A DNA stretch of 64,000 nucleotides, from positions 20,536 through 84,535 of the forward strand of contig CAZHGD010000009.1 of NCBI GenBank assembly GCA_964531735.1, written 5' to 3'. Below the pieces are notes generated by a model. That model was not told where the DNA came from, searched no databases, and saw nothing but the letters and a program-made list of their open reading frames with translations. Positions 36,278-45,384 of the stretch are shown here, in pieces (within the stretch, counting starts at the first letter, position 1; the number at the start of each line of letters is the position of its first letter). Origin of the DNA: CAZHGD01 sp964531735 (lineage in GTDB: Bacteria > Armatimonadota > UBA10988). The translations under genes were made by a program, and so were the position numbers.

Positions 36278-37921
36278 TCAGCCGAGGATCTGGCGGATCT
36301 CCTGTTCGGGCGTGGTGATCGGGCGCAGATCGAACTGGTCGATCAGCACCTTGAGCACCGCTGGCGACACGAACGCCGGCAGGCTCGGGCCGATGCGGAT
36401 GCTCTTGATCCCCAGGTGGAGCAGCGACAGCAGAATGCAGACCGCCTTCTGCTCGTACCAGCTCAAGATGAGCGAGAGCGGCAGGCCGTTGACGTCGGTG
36501 CCGAACGCTTCGGCCAGCGCCGCGGCGACCTTGATGGCCGAGTAGGCGTCGTTGCACTGACCCATGTCGAGCAGGCGCGGCAGGCCGGCGATGGTGCCGA
36601 AGTCCTGCTTGTTGAACCGGTACTTGCCACAGGCGAGCGTCAGAATGACGCAGTCGTCGGGCACCTGCTCGGCCAACTGCGTGTAGTAGTTGCGCCCCGG
36701 CTTGGCGCCGTCGCAGCCGCCGATCAGGAAGAAGTGGCGGATCTGGCCGCTCCTGACGGCATCGATGACCTGTGGCGCCACGCCCAGCACGGTGTGGTGG
36801 CCGAACCCGACCAGGACGGTCTGCTCCGGCTCATCGGCCGCGAAGCCGGGCGCCGCCAGGGCCGCGTCGATGACCGGCGTGAAGTCGCCGTCACCGCAGT
36901 GGGTCACCCCCGGCCAGGCCACCAGGCCGCTGGTGAAGATGCGGTCGGCGTAGCTCGGCTCCGGCTCCTGAATGCAGTTGGTGGTCATCAGGATGGCGCC
37001 GGGGAAGGCCGCGAACTCGGCCGCCTGGTCCTGCCAGGCGCCACCATAGTTGCCCACCAGGTGTGCGTGCTTGTGCAACTCGGGGTAGCCGTGCGCCGGC
37101 AGCATCTCACCGTGGGTGTAGATGTTGAGGCCGCGGCCGGCGGTTTGCTCGAGCAGCAGTTGCAGGTCCTTCAGGTCGTGGCCCGAGACCAGGATGGCCT
37201 GGCCGGCGACCGGCGTCACGCGCACGGGCGTCGGCACCGGGTGACCGTAGGTGCCGGTGTTGGCCTCGTCGAGCATGGCCATGACCTTCAGGTTGACCTC
37301 GCCGCAGCGCAGGTTGTAGGCCAACAGGTCGCCCAGGGACGGCTGCTCGACGGTCAGGAAGTCGAGGGCCTCGTGGAGAAACGCGTAGACGTCTTCGTCT
37401 TCGCGGCCGAGCACCAGCGCATGGTCGGCGTAGGCGGCGGTGCCCTTCAGGCCGTAGGTCAACAACTCCTGCAGGCCGGCGACGTCGGCGCCGAGATCGT
37501 CGATGCGGTCCTCGACCGAGACGTCTTCGGCTTGGTCGATCAGGTCGGCCAGTTCGGCCGCGGGCTGCCAGGTCACCGGGCCGTTGAGCGCCTCGGGTGG
37601 CTGGCCGGCCGCCTGGCCGGCCGCCTCGTAGCGCGCCTTCAGGTCGTCGCGCAGGCCCGCCACACGGTGGATCTGCTCAGCCACGCGAGCCGGGTCGAAG
37701 TTGACGTTGGTGACCGTGGTGAACAGCGCCTCGAGCATGGCGCGGTCCACTTGCGGGTCACGCAGGCCCAACGCCCGCGCGCGGTGCGCAACTCGCGACA
37801 TCCCCTTGGTCACGTACACCAACAGGTTTTGCAGCCCGGCCGTCTCCGGATCCTTGCCGCAGACGCCCACCACGGTGCAGCCTTGACCGCGATCCGCCTG
37901 CTCGCACTGGTAACAGAACAT
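36278..37921 (-). CDS. hcp: Hybrid cluster protein (hydroxylamine/NO reductase)
   Basis: A 547-aa cytoplasmic Fe-S protein. N-terminal Cys3, Cys6, Cys15 and Cys21 (C-x2-C-x8-C-x5-C) bind the cubane cluster, as in class I/III Hcp. The hybrid-cluster residues lie in SGHDLKDL, TTNCIQEP, VTHCGDGDF, ILTLACGKYRFN and the glutamates near the end. Hcp reduces nitric oxide (and hydroxylamine in vitro). ATG 37921 is preceded by GGAGG at 5 nt, which rules out the longer frame to 37978. No hcr reductase gene adjoins; an inverted repeat at 38015-38040 lies upstream and could be an operator. Confidence 0.95.
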   Translation of the reverse strand: MFCYQCEQADRGQGCTVVGVCGKDPETAGLQNLLVYVTKGMSRVAHRARALGLRDPQVDRAMLEALFTTVTNVNFDPARVAEQIHRVAGLRDDLKARYEAAGQAAGQPPEALNGPVTWQPAAELADLIDQAEDVSVEDRIDDLGADVAGLQELLTYGLKGTAAYADHALVLGREDEDVYAFLHEALDFLTVEQPSLGDLLAYNLRCGEVNLKVMAMLDEANTGTYGHPVPTPVRVTPVAGQAILVSGHDLKDLQLLLEQTAGRGLNIYTHGEMLPAHGYPELHKHAHLVGNYGGAWQDQAAEFAAFPGAILMTTNCIQEPEPSYADRIFTSGLVAWPGVTHCGDGDFTPVIDAALAAPGFAADEPEQTVLVGFGHHTVLGVAPQVIDAVRSGQIRHFFLIGGCDGAKPGRNYYTQLAEQVPDDCVILTLACGKYRFNKQDFGTIAGLPRLLDMGQCNDAYSAIKVAAALAEAFGTDVNGLPLSLILSWYEQKAVCILLSLLHLGIKSIRIGPSLPAFVSPAVLKVLIDQFDLRPITTPEQEIRQILG

Positions 37922-38014
37922 GCGTACCTCCACCTGCCGCGCACGCCCGACGCACGCGGTCAAGGACCGTCTCTTCAACGGAGTTTCCAGTCTTTAGGTA
38001 CCAATATGCGTCGA

Positions 38015-38040
38015 AATTGCCGACAGGCGCGACGGCAATT
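38015..38040. promoter_or_regulatory. Inverted repeat between hcp and export operon
   Basis: AATTGCCG (38015-38022) and CGGCAATT (38033-38040) form a perfect 8-bp dyad with a 10-nt spacer. It lies 94 nt upstream of hcp and 159 nt upstream of the SLBB gene on the other strand. It does not match the FNR or HcpR consensus I know. It could be an operator or a transcript hairpin. Confidence 0.4.
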
Positions 38041-38198
38041 CCGCGCCGTGGGGCCGGCGGCGGTCGCGGCGGCGGGTGCGGCTGGTTCGCTGGGCCGGCA
38101 GCATTTCGGCCGAGTCCGGCGAATCGCGGAGCAAACGGCGGCTTGGCTGGTCTAAGACTTGGCCTCTGGTGGCCGACCGATGTGTGGGGTGAAGCGCC

Positions 38199-40463
38199 TT
38201 GGTTCGAGCGAGTCGCTGGCTGTGCGTGCTGATGCTGTGGGCGGTGGCGGTTCCGCTACCGGCACAGGAGGAGGCGCGTGCCTGGCGGGTTGACTCGGGC
38301 GACGTGCTCGACATCCAGGTGCCCAAGTACCCCGAGTTCAGCAAGCTCTACCCGGTCTCGCGCGATGGCACCATCACCATGGATCTGGTCGGGGCCTTCC
38401 CCGTGCGCGGGCTGACGCCGCCGGAGATCGAGCAGCGTCTGGGCGCGCGCCTGCGCGAGTACCTGCGTTTTGTCGAGGCTGTCAACGTCAAGGTCTCGGC
38501 GCGGCGGATGCTGATTCGCGTGGTGGGCGCGGTAGGCGATCCGGGGCAGAAGGACGTGCACAAAGAGGCCAATGTCCAGGAGGCCATCGCCGCCGCGGGC
38601 GGGCCGCAAGTCGGCGCGCTGGTCACCCGGATCGTGATCCGCCGCCGGGTGGGCGACTGGGTCGAGGAGATCCCGGTCGATCTGAAGGCTTATCTCGAAG
38701 GCCGCGGACGCCTGCCCGAGTTGCGCAATGGTGACGAGATCTTCGTGCCGCGGGTGGAAGTCGAGGGCGGCGTGCAGCGGCCGTTGGGTCCGCAGGACGT
38801 GCAGGAGCCGGGCGCGCCGGGCAAGGTGCGGGTGCTGGGCGCGGTGAAGAATCCCGGCGAGTTCGCGGTGCGCGAGGACAGTACCGTCCTGTCGCTGCTC
38901 TCGGCCGCCGGCGGCTGGCTGGACACGGCCGACCTGACGCGCATTCGCCGCCTGCCGGGCGGCACCGGTCGGGCCGAGTTGTTCGACCTGCAAGGTTACC
39001 TCGACCGGGGCGGCGCCGTGCCGCGGGTCTTCGCGGGCGATGTGGTGTCCGTGCCGAGTCGGACGGTCGCCACGCGCATGGTGCGTGTCATCGGCGCCGT
39101 GACGACGCCGGGCCCGGTCAACCTGACGCCCGATGCCGATCTGCAGTCGGCCATCACCAGTGCCGGCGGCCTGCTGCCCGTGGCCGATACGCGCCACGTG
39201 CGCCTGGTGCGCAGCGAAGGCGGCGAGACGGTCACCCGCGAACTCGATCTGGAGGCGTACCTGCGTGGTGGCGATCCGACCGGGATCCCCGAGCTGCGCA
39301 ATGGTGACGTGATTTTCGTGCCGAAGGGCACCATGCCGTTGCCGACCACCAACGCGACGGTGTATGTGTTCGGCGCGGTGACCCGGCCCGGCCCCTATCC
39401 GCTGGTCGAGCAGCGGGCGCTGCTGCACGTGCTGGCCTCGGCCGGCGGCACGCTGCCGTATGCGAACCTGTCGCGGCTGAAGATCAGCCGCGCCGCAGCC
39501 GACGGGCCGCGCATCGTCTACTTCGACCTGCAAGGCTACCAGGACGGTGAGGTCGGGCAGTTGCCACCGCTGGCTGACGGCGACACCATCACTGTCGACC
39601 ACAACACCGTGGTGGTCGTCGGCGAAGTGGCCAAGCCGGGCGAGGTGACCATTCGCACGCGGGGCACGGTGGTCGATGCCCTGGCCGGCGCCGGTGGCCC
39701 GACGGTCAACGCCGATCTGAGCCAGGTGGTGATCACGCGCAACGGGCCCGAAGGCGCGACGCGACAGGTGGTCAACCTGGAGGTCTACCTGACCTCGGCG
39801 ACCACCGCGCCGCCGCCGCCACCGCTGCGCGCGGGCGACGTGGTAGCCGTGGAGACGGGTGCCACCGACCGGCAGTCGGTGTTCGTGCTGGGTGCGGTGA
39901 TGCGACCGGGCCCGGTGCCACTGCCAGGCCGGCGGGCTTCGGTGCTCTACGCGCTGGCCACGGCCGGTGGTGTGGCGCCGAACGCCGACCGCGCTCAGGT
40001 GCGCATCATCCATCCGGGTCCCGGCGGTCTGCGGACCGACATCTTCGACTACAAGGCCCTGCTCGCCGGCGAGCTGACGGTAGCCAACGCGACGCCGCCC
40101 GAGGTGCGACCAGGCGACATCGTGGCGGTCGATGAGGTCGGCAAGCTGGGCACCGGTGTGTTGGTGCTGGGCGCGGTGGCGAAGCAGGGCCGAGTGCCGA
40201 TCGAGCGTAAGGGCCAGACGGTCATCGACACCATCGGTCTGGTGGGCGGCCTGCTGCCGAACGCGAATCCGGGCCGCGTGCGCCTGGTCCGCGCCGGTGG
40301 CGAGGTGACCACACTGGATCTATCGACGTTCTCGCAGAAAGGTGTGCCGACGCCGGAGGTGCGTGACGGTGACGTTCTCGTCATCGGGTACAAGAAGGAT
40401 GCGCGCGACATCTGGGACGAACTCCTGCGCATCTTCCCGTTCTTTGCGTTCTTCATTCGCTGA
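38199..40463 (+). CDS. Polysaccharide export protein with seven SLBB domains
   Basis: A 754-aa exported protein. A signal peptide (LCVLMLWAVAVPLPAQ) precedes a Poly_export (Wza-type) domain (about 28-110, WRVDSGDVLDIQVPKYPEFS). Then come seven SLBB domains, each opening with a V-x-G-A/E-V-x-x-P/Q-G motif and closing in A-G-G (for example RVLGAVKNPGEFAVRED, YVFGAVTRPGPYPLVEQ, LVLGAVAKQGRVPIERK). Wza has two SLBB domains, so this is a long relative that could form a taller periplasmic tube. The start is TTG 38199, the most upstream one in frame; its ribosome site is weak. The stop overlaps the next start (TGATG). Confidence 0.87.
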   Translation: MVRASRWLCVLMLWAVAVPLPAQEEARAWRVDSGDVLDIQVPKYPEFSKLYPVSRDGTITMDLVGAFPVRGLTPPEIEQRLGARLREYLRFVEAVNVKVSARRMLIRVVGAVGDPGQKDVHKEANVQEAIAAAGGPQVGALVTRIVIRRRVGDWVEEIPVDLKAYLEGRGRLPELRNGDEIFVPRVEVEGGVQRPLGPQDVQEPGAPGKVRVLGAVKNPGEFAVREDSTVLSLLSAAGGWLDTADLTRIRRLPGGTGRAELFDLQGYLDRGGAVPRVFAGDVVSVPSRTVATRMVRVIGAVTTPGPVNLTPDADLQSAITSAGGLLPVADTRHVRLVRSEGGETVTRELDLEAYLRGGDPTGIPELRNGDVIFVPKGTMPLPTTNATVYVFGAVTRPGPYPLVEQRALLHVLASAGGTLPYANLSRLKISRAAADGPRIVYFDLQGYQDGEVGQLPPLADGDTITVDHNTVVVVGEVAKPGEVTIRTRGTVVDALAGAGGPTVNADLSQVVITRNGPEGATRQVVNLEVYLTSATTAPPPPPLRAGDVVAVETGATDRQSVFVLGAVMRPGPVPLPGRRASVLYALATAGGVAPNADRAQVRIIHPGPGGLRTDIFDYKALLAGELTVANATPPEVRPGDIVAVDEVGKLGTGVLVLGAVAKQGRVPIERKGQTVIDTIGLVGGLLPNANPGRVRLVRAGGEVTTLDLSTFSQKGVPTPEVRDGDVLVIGYKKDARDIWDELLRIFPFFAFFIR

Positions 40464-41137
40464 TGAGTATTCTGAAGTGGTTGAGCGGTGGACTGAGTGG
40501 CGGCGACTCGCAAGCCGCCGCGCGGCTCGACGCCGAGATGATTGAGCTGTACCAGGCCGTCCGCCCGGAGGTGGAAGCCGGCAGCGTGCGGAGTCTGGCG
40601 GTGACCAGCGCCGAGCCGCACGAGGGCCGCTCCAGCGTGGCGCAACTGCTGGCTGAGTTGCTGGCGGAGCACCGCACCACGCGGGTGCTGCTGGTCGATG
40701 CCGATGGCTTGCGGCCGAGCCTCCGTGACGCCTATCACGCGGCGGGTGAGCACGACCTGGCCGCGGTGTTGGCCGGCCGGTGCAGCCTGGCCGAGGCGGT
40801 GCAACCGACGTTGCTGGGCAATCTGGAGCTGCTCGCCGGCGCGCCGGGCAAGCTGCCGTTTGGTGACGTGGCGAGTCGGCAGGCGGTGGACCGGCTGTTG
40901 TCCGAGGCGCACCGGAACTACGAGATGGTGGTGTTCGACACCGGACCGCTGCTGGAGGCCGAGGAGGCGCTGGTGTTCTGTCACAGCGTCGATGCCGTGC
41001 TGTTGGTGGTGCTGGCCGGGGTAACGCAAGGCGAGATCGCGTCGCGGGCGCAGCGTCTGCTGCAGCGGGCCAAGGCGAAGTTGCTGGGCGTGGTGGTGAA
41101 CGATCCGCGCGGGGAGTTTGTCCGCGATGACCGCTGA
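40463..41137 (+). CDS. CpsD/CapB-like P-loop protein with degenerate Walker A
   Basis: A 224-aa cytoplasmic protein of the BY-kinase/ParA fold. Instead of the usual P-G-E-G-K-S/T it has SAEPHEGRSSVA: the P-loop lysine is Arg. Walker A' is VLLVDADGLRPS and Walker B is MVVFDTGPLLEAEEAL. There is no C-terminal tyrosine cluster. It is therefore probably a non-phosphorylating partner of the Wzz-like protein that follows. The start shares one base with the preceding stop (TGATG), and its 3' end overlaps the next gene by 11 nt. Confidence 0.82.
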   Translation: MSILKWLSGGLSGGDSQAAARLDAEMIELYQAVRPEVEAGSVRSLAVTSAEPHEGRSSVAQLLAELLAEHRTTRVLLVDADGLRPSLRDAYHAAGEHDLAAVLAGRCSLAEAVQPTLLGNLELLAGAPGKLPFGDVASRQAVDRLLSEAHRNYEMVVFDTGPLLEAEEALVFCHSVDAVLLVVLAGVTQGEIASRAQRLLQRAKAKLLGVVVNDPRGEFVRDDR

Positions 41138-42572
41138 GCCGACCTTCGACATCACCACCTACTGGCGCGTCCTCCGCCGGCGGATCGTGCTGCTGCTGAT
41201 TCCGGTGGTGCTGATGACCGGCATCCTCGGCCTGGGCAGCTTCCTGCTGCCGAACATCTACCGCGTCGGCGCCCAGGTGGTGGTGCGGCAGGAGATGGAC
41301 CCGGCCAAGGGCCTCGCGGTCGACACGCAGATCACCCAGCAACTCGGCGGCGTCATCCAGGCGCTCCAGCAGCCGCTGTCGCAGAAGGACATCTTCGAGC
41401 GCCTGAAGCCGGTGACCCCGAAGGGCGTTTCGCTGCAAGGCGCGCTGAACGACTACCGCGACCACCTGAAGATCGTGCGGCAGGAGTCGGGCAAGGACCT
41501 CATCGTCGATTTTGTCTACGAAGGCACGCCGGACAAGTACGCCATCGAGGTGGTCAACGCCTTCGCCGAGGAGTTCCAGAAGCAAGGCACGCGGCTGGTG
41601 GCCAACTCGCTGGTGCTCAGCCTCGAGTTCGTCGACGAGCAGATCAAGGACCAGCGGACGCGGCTGACCGCGCTGGATGAGCGCGAGCGCAAGGTGAAGG
41701 ACAAGCTGGCCAAGGAACTGGGCGACCTGCTGCCCGGCGCGGCGACCGACGGCTTGACCAAGTACGTGTCGGAGAAGCTCGCGCAGGGCGATGCGGACTA
41801 CCAGAAGATCTCCTTGGAGATCAAGTCGCTCGAGGCGCAGGCGCAGTTCCTGCGGTCGCAGTTGGCGGTGACCAAGCCGACGCTGGAGCTGAAGAGCTCT
41901 GGGGTGGGGCGGGGCGAGCAGACCGAGGCCGCGCTCGAGCAGTTGACCATGGAGACGCAGACCAAGCTCACCGCGTTGCAGATGAAGTACACCGAGCAGC
42001 ATCCGGAAGTGGTCATCATGCGCCGGCAGTTGGCCGACCTGAAGGCCCGGTTGGCGTCGGTGAAGAAGCGCGACGGCAAGTCGACGCGCGACGAATCGAA
42101 CCCGGCCTACGAGAGCCTGCGGAAGGACACCATGCAGGCCGAGGCCCAACTGCGCTTCCTCAAGTCGCAGCAGACCGAGTTGCTCGCGCGCAGCAACCGG
42201 CTCCGCAAGATCTCGACCGCACTGCCGGGCTACGAGGACCAGTTGGGCTCGGTGCGGCAGGAGCGCGAGGCGCTGCGCAAGACGCACGACAGCCTGATGG
42301 AGCGCAAGCAGGTCCTGTCGCTCAACCAGAGCTTCGAGCAGGTGCGCAACACCGGCCGGTTCGAGGTGCGTCGGGCCGGCACGGTGCCGGTGCAGCCGGT
42401 GCGGCCGAATCGCAAGAAGTTCCTCATGCTGGGGTTCGTGGCCGGCCTGTTCATCGGGCTGAGCTTCATGTTCCTGGCCGAGTACCTGGACCACGGCATT
42501 CGCAGCACGGAGACGCTGCGGCGCTACGTCGACGCGCCGCTGCTCGCCGTGCTGCCGCGCGTACCACGCTGA
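41127..42572 (+). CDS. Wzz/GumC-type polysaccharide co-polymerase
   Basis: A 481-aa inner-membrane protein. Two membrane helices, at about 24-46 and near residue 425-445, flank a large periplasmic region rich in coiled coil (about 160-400). The second helix is preceded by the proline-rich GTVPVQPVRPNRKK and followed by EYLDHGIRSTETLRRYVDAPLLAVLPRV, as in GumC/ExoP proteins without the kinase domain. It sets chain length and couples to the export pore. ATG 41127 is used (TTG 41118 is too close to the GGGGAG at 41111). The stop overlaps the next start. Confidence 0.88.
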   Translation: MTAEPTFDITTYWRVLRRRIVLLLIPVVLMTGILGLGSFLLPNIYRVGAQVVVRQEMDPAKGLAVDTQITQQLGGVIQALQQPLSQKDIFERLKPVTPKGVSLQGALNDYRDHLKIVRQESGKDLIVDFVYEGTPDKYAIEVVNAFAEEFQKQGTRLVANSLVLSLEFVDEQIKDQRTRLTALDERERKVKDKLAKELGDLLPGAATDGLTKYVSEKLAQGDADYQKISLEIKSLEAQAQFLRSQLAVTKPTLELKSSGVGRGEQTEAALEQLTMETQTKLTALQMKYTEQHPEVVIMRRQLADLKARLASVKKRDGKSTRDESNPAYESLRKDTMQAEAQLRFLKSQQTELLARSNRLRKISTALPGYEDQLGSVRQEREALRKTHDSLMERKQVLSLNQSFEQVRNTGRFEVRRAGTVPVQPVRPNRKKFLMLGFVAGLFIGLSFMFLAEYLDHGIRSTETLRRYVDAPLLAVLPRVPR

Positions 42573-43942
42573 TGGCCGGCCGGTCGCAGTCGCCGGTCAT
42601 GGCCGTGATCGGCTGCTTCTCGCTGGTCATGGCCCTGGCCTGCCTCGTGCTGGCGGCCAACGACATGTCGTTGAGCTTCGCCTTCGGCGGGCTGGTGGCG
42701 GTGGTGGCGGCCGGCATTCTCTCGGTCCACCCGTTCTTCGGCGTCATCCTCTATGTGGTCGTCATCTACCTGCGGCCCGGCGACCGCTGGCCCGAGCTCG
42801 AGAAGCTGCGCCTGACCTATGTCATCGGCGCGGGCACCTTCGCCATCTGGATGGCGCAGTACCTGACCCGACGGCGGCCGACCATTGTGCACCACCGCGT
42901 GCAGTTCTACCTCGGCGCCCTGGTGCTGGCCGCGTTTCTCTCCTGGGCGCCGATTTCGCTCCGCTCGGCGGTCGAGGTGACCACGCAGGGCCTGTTCAAG
43001 GCCGTCGCCATCTACCTGCTGCTGGCCAACCTGACGCGGACACCGAACCGTCTGCGCTGGGCCACCTGGGTGGTGGTGGTCTTGTCGGCGGTGAACGCGC
43101 TGACGGCTTACCTGACCTTGAGCAGCGGCGCGGGCAAGTTCGAGGAGCGGGCCTCGGGCGTGGGCGTCATGGACGACCCGAACGACCTGGCCTTGACGCT
43201 GGTCATGGCCCTGCCGCTGGCCATCGCGCTGTGGCAAGGCGATCGCGGGTTCTATCGCCGCCTGCTGTCGGCGGCCTGCGCCGCCGCGCTGGCGTTCGGG
43301 GTGGTCAACTCACGCTCGCGCGGCGGCGTGCTCGGGCTGCTGGCGGTCCTGTTCCTCGAAGGCTACGAACGGCTGCCGAACCGCAGCTTGCGCGCCATCT
43401 GGGCGGTCTTCGGCATCGCCGGCGGGCTGGTGGCGTTCAGCGCGCTGGCGGCGGCCCGCGGCGGCAGCCTCGGCGGCCTCAACGAAGACGCCAACGTCTA
43501 CAACCGCAAAGGCGCCTGGGAGGCCGGACTGAATATGCTGCGCAGCAAACCGCTGACCGGCGTGGGCATCTACAACTTCCCCGAGGCCGTGGACGCTTAC
43601 GGCCCCGACTACCTCGAGCAGCGCAACCTCAACGCCCACAACAGCCTCGTCCAGGTCTCCGGCGAGATGGGCTTGCCGGGCATTCTGGCCTTTGGTGGCC
43701 TGCTACTGCAGGCCGCCTTGTCGGCGGCGCGCACGCGGCGGTTGCTCGCCACCTGCCAACCGACGCGGTCGCAGTTGGCCATCAGTCGCGCGCTGGGCCG
43801 CTCGCTGGTCGGCTGGTTCGTGTGTGCGTTCTTCTTGTCGCAGGCGTACCAGTTCTGGCTGTACATTCTGGTTGGGCTGATTGTGGCGGCCGAGGTCATC
43901 GCCAAGGAGGCGCAGCCGCCGCCGGAGGTGCAGGTGGCATGA
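42572..43942 (+). CDS. O-antigen ligase / polymerase family membrane protein
   Basis: A 456-aa polytopic protein with about 12 helices. The Wzy_C/WaaL signature is in the second half: SRSRGGVLGLL, then the large external loop with NRKGAWEAGLNMLRSKPLTGVGIYNFPEAVDAYG and NAHNSLVQVSGEMGLPGILAF, whose Arg and His residues are typical. It joins or polymerises undecaprenyl-linked glycans at the outer face of the inner membrane. Ligase and polymerase cannot be separated by sequence. ATG 42572 shares a base with the upstream stop (TGATG) and its own stop overlaps the next ATG. Confidence 0.88.
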   Translation: MAGRSQSPVMAVIGCFSLVMALACLVLAANDMSLSFAFGGLVAVVAAGILSVHPFFGVILYVVVIYLRPGDRWPELEKLRLTYVIGAGTFAIWMAQYLTRRRPTIVHHRVQFYLGALVLAAFLSWAPISLRSAVEVTTQGLFKAVAIYLLLANLTRTPNRLRWATWVVVVLSAVNALTAYLTLSSGAGKFEERASGVGVMDDPNDLALTLVMALPLAIALWQGDRGFYRRLLSAACAAALAFGVVNSRSRGGVLGLLAVLFLEGYERLPNRSLRAIWAVFGIAGGLVAFSALAAARGGSLGGLNEDANVYNRKGAWEAGLNMLRSKPLTGVGIYNFPEAVDAYGPDYLEQRNLNAHNSLVQVSGEMGLPGILAFGGLLLQAALSAARTRRLLATCQPTRSQLAISRALGRSLVGWFVCAFFLSQAYQFWLYILVGLIVAAEVIAKEAQPPPEVQVA

Positions 43943-45381
43943 AGCGCGGGGCGCTCCAACTGGCCGCGGCCGTGGCGCTGGTGCTGGTACTCTATGGCCC
44001 CGGGCTGAACGGGCAGCGCTACGGTGACGATCTGGGCTTCCTGGCGCCGGCGTCGGTCCACCACCCGTTCTTCCACTTCGTCGGGCCGCATCCGCACCAC
44101 CCGTGGTACCGGCCTATCGAGGCCACGGTCATCACGCTGGCGCAGCAGACCGTCGGCTACGCTACCTGGCCGGTGCACGGTCTGGTGTTCTGGCTACACG
44201 CGCTGCTCGCGCTCGGCGTGGCGCGAGCGGTCCTGAAGCTGGGCTTCAGCGGCCCGCAGGCGGCGGTGGCGGCGGCCTTTCTGATCGTCTGTCAGACCGC
44301 GGTGCTGGCCGTGGAGGGCAACGACACCGTCTCGCAGGTGCTGGGCGCGCTGGCCGGCAACGCGGCCCTGTGGTGGTTCTACCAGTTGCTCCGGCGCGAT
44401 GGGGCCGCGCCGCCGGGGCGCGAGGGCAGCGCCTGCGTGGTCTGCCTGGCGGTGGCGCTGTGGTCCAAGGAGAGCAGCGTCGGCTACCTGGTGGGCCTGA
44501 CCTTGCTGGCCCTGATGGTCCGGCCGGGGCCGGGCCGCGTTCGACGGCGGGCGTTGGCCTGCTGGCTGTCGGCGGCGGTGCTGACGGCGGCCTACCTGCT
44601 GGTCCGCCGCCAGATCACCGCCTTCGGCCCCAGCTTTGGCGAGGGCGGCTACAACCTGCACCTGGGCCTCAACGTGCCACTCAACGCGGCCGGCTTGCTG
44701 GCGGTGGCGCTGCTGCCCATCTCGACCGTGACCATGTACGACTGGGCCACCGCACACTGGTGGCCCGGGCTGGCCGCGGCCGGTCTGGCCACGCTGCTGG
44801 TCCTCGTCGTGGTGGTCGTCGGCTGGTGGCGCAACGGGCGCGCGCGGTTGGGCTTCGGCCTCCTGGTCATGGCCGTCTGCGGCCTGCTGCCGACCATCCT
44901 GCTCAACCACGTCAGCGAGTTGTACGCCTATGGCGCCCTGCCGGCGCTGAGCATCTTGGTCGGCGTGGGCCTGGGCCGCGAGCTGGGCCGCGCTCGGCCG
45001 GTGGCCACGACGCTGATGGTGGTGTTCCTGTTGGTCCACGCCGCCGGCACCCAGCAGAAAGTGGCGCTGATGGTCGACAACGGGCGCCGCGCCACGGCGC
45101 TGATCGAGCAGCTTCGGCCCCTGGCGCGTGAGCTGCCGCCACAAGGCCGCCTGGCCCTGTTCTCGCCGCCGCGACAGCGCATCTACTCGGCCTTCGTGCT
45201 CGACCACACCGACGTCCTGGAGATGGGCCTGACCGGGGTCAAGGTGATGCTCGAGCGGCCCGATATCGAACTGCGCATCGTCGATGCGGGCGAGCTGCGG
45301 CGGCATCCGTTGGCGCCGGGCGAGCGTCTGGCCGCGTTGCGTGACGGGCGGCTGCAGCCGGTGCGACCGGAGGATCTGTAG
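43939..45381 (+). CDS. GT-C-like polytopic glycosyltransferase
   Basis: A 480-aa membrane protein with about ten helices. An acidic pair in the first external loop, YGDDLGFL, then HHPWYRPIEATV match the D-D...R-P pattern of membrane GT-C enzymes related to the Tmtc/PMT group. They transfer sugars from lipid-phosphate donors to proteins or glycans outside the membrane. ATG 43939 lies in an ATGA overlap with the ligase gene, so the long frame upstream to 43231 is an artefact. Donor and acceptor are unknown. Confidence 0.75.
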   Translation: MKRGALQLAAAVALVLVLYGPGLNGQRYGDDLGFLAPASVHHPFFHFVGPHPHHPWYRPIEATVITLAQQTVGYATWPVHGLVFWLHALLALGVARAVLKLGFSGPQAAVAAAFLIVCQTAVLAVEGNDTVSQVLGALAGNAALWWFYQLLRRDGAAPPGREGSACVVCLAVALWSKESSVGYLVGLTLLALMVRPGPGRVRRRALACWLSAAVLTAAYLLVRRQITAFGPSFGEGGYNLHLGLNVPLNAAGLLAVALLPISTVTMYDWATAHWWPGLAAAGLATLLVLVVVVVGWWRNGRARLGFGLLVMAVCGLLPTILLNHVSELYAYGALPALSILVGVGLGRELGRARPVATTLMVVFLLVHAAGTQQKVALMVDNGRRATALIEQLRPLARELPPQGRLALFSPPRQRIYSAFVLDHTDVLEMGLTGVKVMLERPDIELRIVDAGELRRHPLAPGERLAALRDGRLQPVRPEDL

Positions 45382-45384
45382 GCC

